Source: Apodemus sylvaticus
Taxonomy: Eukaryota > Chordata > Mammalia > Rodentia > Muridae
NCBI RefSeq assembly: GCF_947179515.1
Contig: NC_067485.1
Span: 77,642,846-77,706,845 of the forward strand
Direction of reading: 5' to 3'
Length of the DNA: 64,000 nt
Made by a program: the position numbers and the translations under genes. Below, piece after piece: positions 46,094 to 58,649 of the stretch. The notes under the pieces were generated by a model. That model searched no databases, was not told the DNA's origin, and was given only the letters and a program-made list of their open reading frames with translations. Within the stretch, counting starts at the first letter, position 1, and each line of letters begins with the position of its first letter.

Positions 46094-48855
46094 CATGGTA
46101 TGATTTATGGAAAGTTCCAAAGCTTCTACCTTGTCAATATCTCCCTCTGTTGTCCCTAATTCCTTGGAAAAGAACAAAGATTCTTAACAAGAACATCATG
46201 TAACTAGAAAAATCTATCACAAAAACTCGAGATGTTTTAAAAAATGTAGCAGAGGTAGCCAGGTGACCCCCCCTAAATCAATGGACTTAACTATCTAAAT
46301 GTTAAGTCATCTGGGAATGAGGATTGCAGTGAATGTGACCTATGACAGCTGGGAGCACTGGTCTAAACCAGCCAGGATGCAAAGCATCCTTCTTAGGGCT
46401 GGAATCTCCTGTAAGGGACAGAGTCCTTCCCTGCTTTTGATAAACAATCTGTGTCGCATTCCTCTACCATCTTCTGGTCAGGGCAGCCTCACTAATTTAC
46501 TCTAGGTACTTACTTTCCAGGTCACAGAGCTAATTCCAGAGAGGAAAATTAGAATTTAAATATCACATAGACTCAGTTAGCCACAAACAAATCTAGAACC
46601 CAGTTATTTTCTTTACAAGTCAGTGAATATTCTTCTTTGCTGACACCTGCTCTGTCTTTATCAGTTTGTGACTTTAGTGTCAAACCAGGATGCTATAAAA
46701 TAGCATCCATCACCAAAATGGGGTAAAAGGCTAGAATGTAAAAACAATTGATGCAGAGTACCATTTCCATACCCCTGGAAAACAGCTAAGGGCCCTTTCC
46801 TTCATCAGGAATAAAGATGCCGTGTATCAGCTGTCCACACACTTCCCTTCCCAGATATAGTATGAACTAGAAGTGTGGGGCTGAGATAGACAAGGCAAAC
46901 TTTGCTGGGACCAGCTTGAATCCTTTTAATAGAATAAATAGATATGTCTTGCAGAGTAACAGATAACTGGCTCTCAGTCTCTTGTAAGGAACAGATGGGA
47001 GGTAGGAGTTGAGAACACTATTCTGAGACTGTAGCCATCATATCTGATGCTTTGGTTTTAGCCAAATCACCCAACTGGCTTGTGACTCAGTTGTCTCCAT
47101 CTGCTAGGATGCAAAAATAATGGCTTCACCATCTTCTGCACTTCCTAGACTCAAAGTCGGCCTTTGAGAAGCAATAAATGAATCCCTTACAATATTTTGT
47201 ATTGATTCAAAACCACTTGGGATACCAAGGATGTATTAATCACTATGGTTAAAGGAAAATTAGCTTTAACCTTTGGAATCAGTGAGTACCCGAGGCCCCG
47301 TCTAAATGTAAATATTATTTTCAGAAGGACAATTGATCTGGCATCTATTCATATGGATCGATATATTTTGCTGTGCATTGTATCAATTAAGATAACTAGT
47401 TGAGCCTGAACCACACTTTGATAATCTGATCAAAACTAAAAAAGGGAACAGCACAATGAGCCTTGTTATTCTCCAGTTGGTTAAACAAGAGCTATCAGTA
47501 CAAGTGTGCTGCAGACTTGAACGACTGTACCACGGTGTACAGCATCCCTCGTTGGACCTGTGGATCTTTAAGCTGTGTGTGCTTTCGATGCTGAAAATGT
47601 TCTTCCTGCAGAAGCACAGACCTTCACATCCTCTAGTCCTTAATATTTCTTTAAAATGATGCCAACCTCCTCAAGTTTTCATTCTAAAATGTAATACAAG
47701 TGTGCATATCACTTCATTCTGTGAGTGGCTTTGCAAAGTTTATATAAATCACAATTTGACAGAGGTATTCTGTTTTAGAAGTCACACCTTTTGATGGTTC
47801 ATTTAAAATGATAATGGCTTCAAGTCGTTCTTGCTAATGCAAGAGAACTTTAAAAAATAATCTTAAAGTTATCTTTAGACAGGCTCCTTGTTGGAAATTT
47901 GAAGAAAGTCATTTTTGTTTGGTGCAATTCTACTTAATTGACAGAAAACTATTCTTTCATGCTAATAAATGCTCTTTCTGTAGGATGTGAAAGATCCAAT
48001 AATAGATTCTTAAAAGTCATTTAAAAAATAGTCTGACTTGTAATCTCGTAGGCATAAAATAAACATGTTAGTGGTTCTACTTCAGACCAGGTTTTGTGGT
48101 TGAGAGGGCAACTGTGAAAAAAAAAGAGTTGGGAAGTGGTTACAGAGTCAGAAATAGATATTTCCACAAATCAGTGTTGTACAATGTCTGGCAGTCAGAT
48201 GACCACATGGACCTTAAGACAGAATTGTTTTTCTTTTCCTTTTGCTATCCAAGAAGAGACAGGGCCAGTCAGGTTGAAATAGGGTCTTCAGACATGCTTC
48301 CATGATCTAGCTTTGGTGTGAGTTGAAAAGAGGAAAGTTGGAGACATCACCCATCGTGTACCAGGTCAGTTGTGCTACTTACTCTTTTTGTTCTCTGAGT
48401 TCCTCTAGAGATGAAGGACTGACTCTGGCATGCAGAGACATTGCTGGAGCCATAAAAGCAACCACTGCTATCCATCACACCTTGACACAGCAACAGTGAT
48501 AGAGCATCCATTAGCAGAGGTCCAGCAGAACTGACTTAAAGTTGCACACATCAAGAGAAAACACACACACCAGCATTGCCTACCCTGACTTCCTCTACAA
48601 GAGCTGCTTTGAAGAGACCGCATACTTCTGCATCATCCCATTCAGTTTCTTCACTTATAACTTATGAGGTGGCATCTCTGATTAATGTGTCTTGACATGA
48701 GGCTACAGAAGTGGCACCATGTTGCTTAAGTAATGTCTTTCAGACCCCAAAGTCACACACAGTTCACATGAAGATACAACTGTAATAAACCCTAACAAAA
48801 CATAACTAAGATCATTTTGAATTGCCACTAGCATTTCTAAAACACCAGCTTGATT
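46094..48855. other. Long unclassified stretch
   Basis: About 2.8 kb with no gene. A weak MIR-like piece lies near 46515-46560 (CAGGTCACAGAGCTAATTCC). 47330-48060 is repeat-free and AT-rich. The 67-codon plus frame 47456-47659 is not recognised. Confidence 0.5.
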
Positions 48856-48990
48856 GAAAAGCCCATTCCCTGGCTGGAGTGAGCAGGTCCAGAGTGAGCA
48901 GGGCCAAGAAAAGAAAAGAATAGAAAGAAAAGAAAAGAAAACAAAAGAAAACAAAAGAAAAAAGAAAAAAGAAAAGAAAAGCCCATTCCC
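48856..48990 (+). mobile_element. Mini retro-insertion with perfect 15-bp duplication
   Basis: gaaaagcccattccc occurs at 48856-48870 and 48976-48990. Between them lie about 40 bp of unassigned sequence, in which GTGAGCAGG occurs twice, and then an A-rich tail expanded to GAAAA units (48904-48975). Target duplication plus A-tail is the mark of L1-driven insertion. Confidence 0.85.
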
Positions 48991-49155
48991 CACAAGCCAA
49001 TGTCATCTCTGCCCTTGTCTAACATGATTTCTTGGTTTGGTTATAGATTAATAAGTGAGTCCAAAGACACATGAGACCTGCTAATTATATATACACACTC
49101 AAGTTCTTTCTCTCTCTCTCCACTCGCCCCCCACACACTCACCCCAATAGATGAA
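48991..49155. other. Short unclassified stretch
   Basis: Nothing nameable; a short CT run at 49108-49120. Confidence 0.5.
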
Positions 49156-49161
49156 TGGATG

Positions 49162-49213
<52 letters not shown>

Positions 49214-49214
49214 T
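49156..49214 (+). repeat. (GATA)n microsatellite
   Basis: About 14 GATA units, preceded by GGAT variants. Confidence 0.97.
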
Positions 49215-49404
49215 GAAATATGTTTTTTATCTTTCTGTTATATAACCAACTCAGGAAATCTGTCAATGGCAAACAGGACAATCCATCGTGAGTCAGAAGA
49301 GGGGCACATAAGATGCTTTGTTCACAACTGACATTAGTAAAATTACACATGACTCAAAGAACATCTAGTCTCTTGATCTAATATGCAGTCAACTTTATGA
49401 AAAG

Positions 49405-49605
49405 GAAGAAACGACCAGTGAACCCAGAGGTAAAGGCACATGCTGCCAAGTGTCTTCGTGATCTAATAGTCCTTGGGCTCACATGTCAGGAAGACAGAAA
49501 TGGTGCCTGCAAATTGACCTTTTACTTTTATGTGTGAGTTGCAACACAGGCCTTTGTGCATGTGTGCATGTATGCATGTGCATATACACAAATAAATGTA
49601 AGAGA
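49405..49605 (+). repeat. tRNA-derived SINE (B2/B3-like), diverged
   Basis: AGAGGTAAAGGCACATGCTG, CTTGGGCTCACATGTC, GCAAATTGACCTTTTAC and a CATGTG-rich tail before AATAAATGTAAG. Confidence 0.6.
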
Positions 49606-51474
49606 AAAACTTTTGAAAGAAGAATAATCATTCTGTCTATTTGCTGTGGTGTTGTGTAAGAGAAACAATCGGTTAGCAAGATGAAACATGTCCCTTTAAA
49701 TCCATTTTATTTTCATAGTATTAGAATTATCAGCTTTACTGGAGTTGAAGGAAGAGGTACTCATAAGAAAGCAATGATGGCTTTTATCAAAAGGGTAGCT
49801 AATGATGTCCCCATTTTAAAGCCTCCACTTACCAAAACAAAACAAAACAAAACAAAACAAGCATCCAGCATATATTCTATTGCAAAGGGGCAGAAGTTCT
49901 TCTTAACATAGACTACTAGAAGGACAGGGAGCTTTGTGAGTTACCCAGTAGTGCATCTATATCTTTGTCTGTCCCAAGACACATAAAGAAGCAGGTTGGG
50001 TCCGGTGCCGTTCTTTCAGCAGACGCCTGTGTTCCTTGTGTTGTTGTTCCTCAGGGATATACACACCAATTTTCAGCTGTGAGGGCCTATTTCTTGCAGT
50101 AGGTCCTTATTGGGTTAATCTTGATGAAAAGACAAGTTTTCTGCAAACACAGTAAAGGCCTTGTGGGTAGCTGAGATACAAGAACACAGTCCTAGAAGGC
50201 CATGTTAACCCAGAGCCAGATGAGTTCAGCTGTTTTAATTATTCAATTAGTGCCAAGTGATAAAATTGGCAGAAAATAAAACTGACTTCAGTAGAAATAA
50301 AAGAGTGAAGGGGGGGTCTGTGGTGAATATCCATTTAGAATGACAGCATGGGAAATCAGAATTTCTTAGCTGAGAAGCTCGTGGCTCTGTAATTTGAAAA
50401 AAAATTAGTATTTTATTTTCCATAGATCATGAAACAAATGTCAAGTGGAATTATAAAGGTTGTTCTTCCTCTTGGTGCTAGAAGTGAGGCTGGGCCGTAT
50501 GGGGAATAGGAATATTACTGTTGGCTTGACAACATTATGCTCAGAAAATATCAAAAAGCAAAGAGAGTTTAAAATGGGTATTTACATATAATATCCATGC
50601 ATATTTACATTTAATATCATATTGGATTTAATTTTATTACTTTCCGGAAGGCAATTGGGAGGAAAATAAACACAGTGCAATGATATCTCATTGGCATGCA
50701 GAATCAATATGGTAATCACATGGCTGATATAAACTCATAAGAAAATGCTTCTGACATTTCATCGGCGCTTCTTAATTTAGTATTTACAATGTCTGTGTGA
50801 AATGATATAGTAGTTTTATTGTTTAATTATGGAAATGGCAGCATGTAGCAGATTCCTGACTCTTTCCCCCTTAATTGCTCTCAAATCGTTGAGTGCAAAA
50901 GTGTAAAGTTGGGTATGCTTGTTGGACTGGCTATTGTGTATCTTTAGCATAGTTTCTAATCCTGATCAAAATGCAAAATTGGAAAAATAGGGGTTTGTTT
51001 CAAGGCGTGGACTTTTCTAAAGAATAATAATGTAGCACAAGGGTGTAATCACAATAAGAAAGAAATGATGGTTTTGAGTCAGGTAATATCCAGAAAATTA
51101 TTATTCATGTTGTCAATGTCACCTAGATTTATAACTTGGTATTTCTGTAAGGTGATGGGCACTTTCAAAACCAAAAGCTAATCTTCTGTTATTGCACTAT
51201 TATCCATGTCTATAAATTTTAAATGATGATATTTAGACTAGGGACTCTATTGTAGAGGGTCAGTTACAGTGAGAGGCAACCAATACCTTGGTCCTTTCTC
51301 AGCTCATGCAGAGTCCTGTCAGTGGACTCTGACTTCTGTGGACAGGAATCTGGTCTTGTGTTTCTAGAATAACTTAGATGTAAGAATCTATTTTAATGAA
51401 TCTATGAGGTTAATTAGACTGACCACTTGATCTTTTCTCCCTCCACTTTCTTAGGATTCTTAGTTGGATATGTT
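49606..51474. other. Long unclassified stretch with candidate conserved block
   Basis: No gene. (AAAAC)n lies at 49834-49861. About 50200-51240 is repeat-free and AT-rich with several homeodomain-type TAAT/ATTA motifs. Confidence 0.5.
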
Positions 51475-51715
51475 TTCATCTTCATGTATGTGCTGTTTTT
51501 GAGATAGGGTCTCTCAGTGCCCAAAATATGACCAGTAGGCTGAGGTGATTAGTCAGGAATCCCTGGGGATCTACCTGTTTCTGCATCCCCCAAATATGGG
51601 GTAATAAACACACATTACATACCTTTTTATGTTACATGGTTCTGAAAAACAAACCCAGGGCCTCATGATTGCAAGGCAAGTGTTTTACCAACTAAGGTAT
51701 CTGCTGTATTTGGAC
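51475..51715 (-). repeat. Antisense B4-type SINE
   Basis: TTTTTGAGATAGGGTCTCTC, GGCTGAGGTGATTAG, CTACCTGTTTCTGCATCCCC, then GGCCTCATGATTGCAAGGCA. This is a 7SL-like half and an ID-like half in antisense order. Confidence 0.65.
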
Positions 51716-51722
51716 AATTCTT

Positions 51723-51745
51723 TATCATCATCATCATCATCATCA
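51723..51745 (+). repeat. (ATC)n microsatellite
   Basis: About seven ATC units. Confidence 0.95.
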
Positions 51746-51784
51746 CTTTATTATTATGCACTATGCAGTAGCACATGAGACATT

Positions 51785-52055
51785 GCACTTATGACAGGGT
51801 CAGACAACAGCTTTGTGGAGTCTATTCTCCCTTCCCCCTTTTTGAAACAGGTTCATCCTTGTTTCTGCTGCTCTACAAACTCCAGACTAGCTGTCCCATG
51901 ATCTTCCAGTTAACCATCCTTTCTCTACCTCCCATCCTGCCCTAGGAATGCTGTGATTACAGATGTGTGCCACATCTGGCCTTCTGTGGATTCCAGGGAC
52001 TATATTTAGGTCTTTAGGCTTATACTGCACGTGCTTTGTACCCATGAAGCCATCT
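51785..52055 (-). repeat. Antisense B4-type SINE (diverged)
   Basis: TTGAAACAGGTTCATCC, CTCTACAAACTCCAGACTAG, GCTGTGATTACAGATGTGTG, TTAGGCTTATACTGCACGTG and GAAGCCATCTT in antisense order. Confidence 0.6.
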
Positions 52056-53180
52056 TAATGGATCTAATTTCAACAATTTGTATGTCTTGAGTTATCCACC
52101 ACTGGGTGTCCCTTGGCATACCTGCCCTACCACCATTTTAACCTTGTACCCAAAACATTGCTTATACCCTATCTCTTTCCAAGTAATAATTTCTCTCAAT
52201 GCCTGAGACATAGTTTCCCAGCTACAAGAAAGCCAGTGTGAAATACAAGGCTGTGCTCTCAGTAGAATCCCCTAAAAGCAAAGTCCTCTGCAGAAGTTGT
52301 TACACTGGTGTTAAAGGCCAATCCATTATATGGCAAATGGCCCTACTTAAACAAAGCAAAACAAAGTTACAAAATCCCACTGCCTCCAGACCTGATAGGA
52401 GTGATTCACTGTCTGCACAACTTCACAGAGGCTGCCAGGAGGAACTGAGCAAAAGAGTGATGCGGAGTCATTTATTAAAGAATAAAAATGAACAAGGTGC
52501 CAGGCCTGCTGACAGGGAGAGAGATGGGGCCATCCTTATCTCCGTGTTATTGCCCTTTGCCAGTTGCTATCACACTATTAAGATAAAGCAGATTACCCCA
52601 GTTTTGAGGGCACTGATTGGGAGGTGGATAGTGAATTCAGGATTTTCTCTCTGCAAGAGCTACCCAGAGCCTAGATAAGGGTAAGGTGGTAAATAAAACA
52701 CTTCCTCTTTAGGAAATAGACATAAGGGGCAGTCCAAAGTGCTCTTGTAGACAAGAGAGAATGTCTACACATTGCACTTTTACAGTCAAATGTGGCTGAC
52801 AGCCAAGTACTGGGAGCCAAAGAAGAAGCAAGCTCAGAAGAGTCTGACGACACCCAAAGGATCAATTTAATAATGAAGTTTCAGCTTGGGCAACTGGCTT
52901 CTATCTTCCAGTTCCTAGAAATTGTCTACCCACAATAAATGATGTTTCCTAAACTATAGTCCCTGTAGCAGAGCATGTGAACTATTAATTTGCTATCTTA
53001 ATTTTCTAAAGCATAGTGTACTAAAGCCAGTACTCCAATTGTTAAAAGAGATATAGCATTCAGGAAAGTAGTCAGCTCACGTGATTCATAGATTCTCAAC
53101 ATGATAACTTTTCCTTCTGATATATGTCTTTGTAGCCCCTGAGTATTATGTGCTTGTGTACATATAGGCACATATGTAAA

Positions 53181-53187
<7 letters not shown>
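52056..53187. other. Unclassified stretch
   Basis: No gene called. The plus frame 52238-52678 (146 codons) is the longest one outside obvious low complexity, but I see no motif, no gene context and no conservation evidence. Confidence 0.45.
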
Positions 53188-53231
<44 letters not shown>

Positions 53232-53370
53232 CAGAGACAGAGAGAGACAGAGAGACAGAGACACAGAGACACAGCAAGAGAGAGACAGAGAGACAGAGGG
53301 AGAGACAGAGGGAGAGACAGAGAGACAGAGAGAGAGACAGAGAGAGAGACAGAGAGAGAGACAGAGAGAG
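53188..53370 (+). repeat. (GA)n with ACAG interruptions
   Basis: Purine-rich GA array with regular GACAGA units and a nested GAGACAGAGG pattern. Frames through it are Arg/Glu or Ser/Leu shadows. Confidence 0.97.
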
Positions 53371-54489
53371 ATTGTATGTTTAGGGTATTGTGTAAGCTAG
53401 GCACATACCCTCTACGTGACATCGCCCCACAGCTAGTGGTATATTTCGAGATGCTGACAGTCAGTACCAAATGCCCAAATCAACCAATATGAACATTTCC
53501 TGCTGAGGTGAAAAAGTGACACGATGCCTTCCCATTTCAGGTCTCTCACTACACGGCATCCTCCTCCTCACAGACGACTTATTCCCGAGCAGAGTAAGGA
53601 GATGTACAATCTAACCTTCATAAGAGCAAGAAAGCTGTGATATCCCTTATGTGTTGAGAAAGCTTCATTTGGGCATAAGCGATGGAGTTGTTGGACACAT
53701 GAGGCACTGTTACTGAGTCAAGGTCTTTACATAGGAACAGGTATTCAAAGGCTTGCTATGGGCCAGTTAGTGAAAATGTAGGAGCCCGAGCCTACTACTG
53801 TTCTCAAGACGCTGTAGCTTACTATTTGTTAATTCTGTGTCTGTGATCATTTTTATAAATATAAAATTCATGAAATCAAATCTAAAAAATGAAAACTGGT
53901 ATGCAGATTGAAAGGTTGCTGTCCTTTTCATTCAAAGTTATAACACAAGTAAAATTTAGAACCTACCAATTAGAAGTGGAAAGGTTTGGTTGTCCTAAAA
54001 ATGACTCCCGTTGTTGACATAGTAGTCTTTGGTAAGTCTCTCAATTCTCTGACATAGCTCAGTGTACAGTGTATAAGACAGAAGAGCGGCAGGAAGCCTT
54101 CTTCCAGACGTCAGAGTCTACAGATAGAAGAGTTTGTATGTTGAATAAATAAGCATCTCTAGTTGATACAGCTATGCTGGCAGTGTTACTGGCAGCCAGG
54201 CCACTGTCCCTTCAGGAAGAGGAGACTGTTGTTCAGTTCCTCCCAAGAGAACAAAGAAAGAGATGTTCACCCTCTCTGAGCTTCCCTTTCTAGACTGAAG
54301 AACCTTATGAACTGTATGGCATCAGGTCAAATGTATAACTTATTTTTCAGATCTTTGGTAGCTACATTTATTTTTTAAAAAAATGAGCATCTCCATAGTT
54401 ATAGGATGAGATGCTGTCAAAACAATGAGTTTGCAGCATAGGGATGGTAGAAATCAGGCTCACCTGGGTTTCAGAATCAACAGCATGAA
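53371..54489. other. Unclassified stretch
   Basis: No gene or nameable repeat seen. Confidence 0.5.
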
Positions 54490-54715
54490 TTGATCTTGGT
54501 CTATGCTAAACACTGTTCTAAGTATTATGGAGCTACATCTTTAAAGCACACACTAAACAAAGAGACTTTTTAAAAACCCATTTCCAATTAATGCAAGCCA
54601 GGCGCAGGCAGGCTGAGTAGTTTGCCCGAGTTTACCACAGTGATTAAGTGGTTAAACTGGCCTTTGAACGTAGGCAATCAGACTGCAGATGCTTCACCTT
54701 AACCACTATGTGTAC
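54490..54715 (+). repeat. MIR SINE, long copy
   Basis: CTATGCTAAACACTGTTCTA, GAGTAGTTTGCCCGAG, TTAAGTGGTTAAACTGGCC, TTTGAACGTAGG and CTTAACCACTATGTG follow the MIR consensus order over about 220 bp. Confidence 0.8.
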
Positions 54716-55504
54716 CAGGCCCTCGTGTTTCTTCTTAGGAAAACCATGAATAACTCCGACACTGCACCATGTCTTCATCTCTGAAGATAGATCATGTGGG
54801 TTAGAGAGATGGGTGTGAGTGGGAGAGGGGCAAAGTGTAGTCAAAAGAAGTCAGAGAGAACCAAATCACAATGCTTGGCTGGAACTAAAGAAGAAAAACT
54901 GTAGCAGCCTTATCTTGAAGGGTGTGGCTAACTGTACTAGCTTCCACTAACCCCTTGTTATTTCTTCATTGACACCAACTCTTTGTGCTAGAGAGAGATA
55001 TCATGAAGTTTGGAAAGGATCTTAGACATTACTTTGCCTCTCCACACTTTCTCTTTTCATCCCTGTGGTAGTACTTACTGATGCTGAATGTCTCTAATGC
55101 CTCAGTGCGGCGGCTAAACGATCCATTCATTTAGCCCATCATCTCCTTTCCAGTATATTTTTGCATACCATGCTGGCTTCCCCTTCTCATTTTTGCCAAT
55201 CTATTGTTTATAATCCATCTTGAAGGATACTATCACAATATAAACTTGGTACTACCTGACACCTAGGGATGACTTCCCAATGTCCTCGGAGTGATACCGC
55301 CTGGATGCTCTTTCTCTACCAACTCTCATGTGTCCTTCTGCATTATAATCCCAATATCCCATGTCTTTCCCCCAAAGAAGTCTTTTACCTTTCATCTCAG
55401 GGTCTTCATACTTGTAGGACTTTCAGTCTTTGGGGGTCCATACAAAAGTCTGGCTGAAGAAATCCTGCTCTTTGTGTGAGCAACTCTTAACACAGCTCTA
55501 ATTC
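54716..55504. other. Unclassified stretch
   Basis: No gene or nameable repeat seen. Confidence 0.5.
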
Positions 55505-55648
55505 ACTTTTATTTAGAGATGGACTCTCCTGTGGCCTAGACTGGGCTTCACACTTCCTGTTTAGGTAAGGATAGACTTGAGCTCCTGGTCTTCAGCCTTG
55601 GTCCCTAAGTGCTAGGATTGCAGGCATATACCACCATGTCGAGCCTAT
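55505..55648 (-). repeat. Antisense B1 (old, PB1-like)
   Basis: TTTAGAGATGGACTCTCCTG, CTAGACTGGGCTTCACAC, GTGCTAGGATTGCAGGCATA and CACCATGTCGAGCC in antisense B1 order. Confidence 0.8.
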
Positions 55649-57261
55649 CATGGATTTCATCCCAAAGCATCATATCACCAAATTAATATCTTACTTGTAT
55701 CATAAATGTATTATACTTTAAGTTCCCTAAAGGCAGAAACTAGGTTTGTAAAAAAAAAAAAAAAAACCCAAGACCTATAGTAGCAACATTATAGTATTTT
55801 AAAATGTTCTATCAGTTAACAACTATGAGAAAAAAACATGTGGTCACTAGGTCTTAATTTAAAATGTCTAGAAAGAGTACATGTAGGTCATTCTAGAATG
55901 GTCCACCCACTGGAAGTCATGGGGATAACTTGTGTCCAAGGAGCTGTTATGCTGATTGACCACACTTTCCTTTTTAAAAATTGATATTATCTTCTGATAC
56001 AATATCTTCCCATGGTCCCCTTAATCTTACCATCCTGATCCCAAAGGCATCAGAGCTTGAGCCAGCTGATTACAGAGTTGTTGTTTACATAATGTTCTCA
56101 TGCAGAGAATACAGCCACATCTAAATGGTGTGTGTCAGAATCCTTGATAGTAGAAGTATACTATTGGTTAAAACATCATCCTAAAAGTTGGGTACAACTT
56201 TGAAAGTTGAAATTCCAGGGGCTTCATTGCCTTTGAGGCCAGAGTTCTTGAAAAAGATGAAAGGCTCGAACTATGTAGCAAGAAAAGCTATTTGTGGCAG
56301 TTGGTGATGATTACAATAGGATATAGGGTTGAAGGAAAGAGACGAAAACACAAGTAAGTAGAAAAGACTTACAGATATCAGACACAAGAATGTAGGGCAA
56401 GATTAACAGCTTTGGAAGCAAAAGCCATGTTTGGCCCACTGCCTATTTTTGCAAATAAAGTTTTATTGGACTATAGCCATATTAATCTGTTTACATATCA
56501 TCTGTGGCTGGTTTCACAATTCGAGGGCAAAGTTCAGTAGGTTAACAGAAACCACATGGCCTACGGAATCTAAAACAGTTACCATCTGGCTTTATACAGA
56601 AGAAAAAAGTACGGCTACAGTGCCGAGAGAGACAACCAGTGGGCAGCACCCTTCCCTTATTACAAACTCTCAACAGACGTTTGCAGAGCCCAAAGGTCAG
56701 TAAGTGACCTCATGTGCAAAACAGCATCATGCCTCCTTAATTCCGTTGGAAGAGTTTGTTTGTTCATGAAGATTTCATTTGGGGGAGCACTGTACAGAAC
56801 GCTGGAGAAGCAGCTGTGTTACACATCTGGGACAAAGCAGCATTCCAGAGGTCCACACCCAAAGAAGTAAGGCTATGCATCACAAGAGCCTAGTTATCAG
56901 CTCAGAATGCACAGAGAGAAACTTATCAGATGATGGGTAAGTGGTACTGTCCCCAGCATATCCTTTTCCGATGGTAATTGGCCCATCTTCACTCTTGGTG
57001 GTTGACAGAACCAAGGACCAGCAACAAGAATTATTCCCCTGAGAGCTATGGAAAGTCACAATGAAAGCTACAGTCTATGAATAAGGACTATTAAAATCCA
57101 ATCAAACCAGAAGTTCTGAAGGAAAAATTACATGCAGGAGTAAAAAGCAAAAAGAAAAGTTCACCCAGGTCTGAATTCTAGAAGGAATTTCTTAAATACA
57201 GCCTTGAAGGAATTTGGGGTACCAAAATGAGAAGCAAAATGGTTCAAGGCCTGATTTTATA
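55649..57261. other. Unclassified stretch
   Basis: No gene. A poly-A run of about 18 lies at about 55749-55766, possibly the tail of an old insertion. The 90-codon plus frame 56431-56703 is not recognised. Confidence 0.5.
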
Positions 57262-57485
57262 TTTTTATGCATTTTATTTTATTTTTTTAAGACAAGGTCT
57301 CATGTCACCCAGATTCTCCTCAAAGTCACTTTTGTACCTAAGGATGACCTTGAATTTCTGATTCTCTGCCTCCCGCAGTGTTAGGATTCCAGGTGGATAC
57401 TATCATATTCAGTTCTGAGACAGGGACCTAAGGCTTTGCTTGAATGCGAGGCAAGCATACAACTAACTAAACCACACCTCAACCC
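57262..57485 (-). repeat. Antisense B4/RSINE1-type SINE
   Basis: TTTTTTAAGACAAGGTCTC, GATGACCTTGAATTTCTG, CAGTGTTAGGATTCCAGG, then CTTGAATGCGAGGCAAGCAT and CTAAACCACACC: a 7SL-like half followed by an ID-like half, antisense. Confidence 0.75.
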
Positions 57486-58569
57486 TCTGAATTGACAATT
57501 TAAAGCCTTTAGACGTTTCCACAGGTTCTTACTCCTGAACCCTGTACACTCACTGCCAGTCAGGAGAAGAAAGGTCTGGTACACCACCTAAACCCTCTTG
57601 GTGATGGCGAAGCGTGACCAGCACTCAGCACCTCGAGGACGATGCACCTGTTGTTCGAGAGTACTTAAGAAAGAGATCACACAAATGAGCAGTTGGTTTT
57701 GCGATTTACCAGTGTAAAGCTTTTCATGTAACTACAGTGAAGACTCACCTAGAAGAACAGAGCAACTTTCAGAGAAAGTCAAGTCACAGCAATGAGCTGG
57801 GGAAATAATTGAGCCTCTTAGCCCTGATATGATTAGTAGTGGGATGAAGGCGTAGACAGCTGGCAAAGTATGCTTGAGGACCTGGTTTGGGAAGCAAGCT
57901 GAGTAGAGCTTTCTTCATGTCCACAAACAAAAGTTTACCTAGATGAGATGCTGTCTGTCACTCACAAAGGACGCAGGAGTGCAACTGCACCCTGGTTAAA
58001 AAAAAAAAAATTGCCAAGTCTGAAACCTGCGTTCAGAGAGGAGCCAGGGAGAATCTTACTCTCCCACCGCCAACAGTGATGGACAACGTCTATAATAAAG
58101 ACATGTCAAAAAACGATCGCAGTGCTCTACAAACAGCAAAAGGCCGGTGTGTGGTTGGTTACAGAGTCCTCATTTAATTTACTCCGAGCCTGATCCACCG
58201 ACTCCGCCTTCTGAGGGGGTGAGGGTGCCACAGGGAACCATGTCAGGTTGATGGTGTTTGAATGTTGTAAAGCTTGTTTCTCTTGAGCAGGGTTAACTGT
58301 CACTCTTTTCTATGGCCACAGCAGTCACCCAAGACTACCTCGGCAGTGTCTGGCTTATTGGAAACAGTGTAACAACACTGGTAGCTTCTAGTACTGAGGC
58401 AAAAGAGTCAGGAAGGCCCTGAGCTGTTCCTTAGAAAGCAGAAGGTTCTAGGGCAAATGGGGGGAAATGACTGGGGAGGCCATCCTTCAGTGTTGAGAAT
58501 GATTTGGAGAGACAGACAGACAGGCATACAAACAGAAGAGAGTAAATTACCATTTATTATTTATAGCAT
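57486..58569. other. Unclassified stretch with retained CpGs
   Basis: No gene or nameable repeat. Around 57600-57700 and 58020-58210 CpGs are commoner than in neighbouring DNA. Confidence 0.45.
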
Positions 58570-58645
58570 GCTGTCCACCATATGAAATGTAGTATGTACT
58601 CATTTAATCCTGACCACCACGCCTCTACAAGATAGGGTTTCTTTC
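58570..58645 (+). repeat. MIR fragment
   Basis: GTACTCATTTAATCCTGACC and CTACAAGATAGGG resemble the MIR middle. Short. Confidence 0.5.
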
Positions 58646-58649
58646 ATTT

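Noticed and set aside
52238..52678. 146-codon plus-strand open frame
   Set aside because: No recognisable motif, no splice or promoter context, and a length that chance allows among six frames of 64 kb. Conservation would be needed to revive it.
53096..53470. Arg/Glu and Ser/Leu frames
   Set aside because: Products of the GA array.
55749..55766. Poly-A run as a retrogene tail
   Set aside because: No recognisable retroposed body or target duplication beside it.
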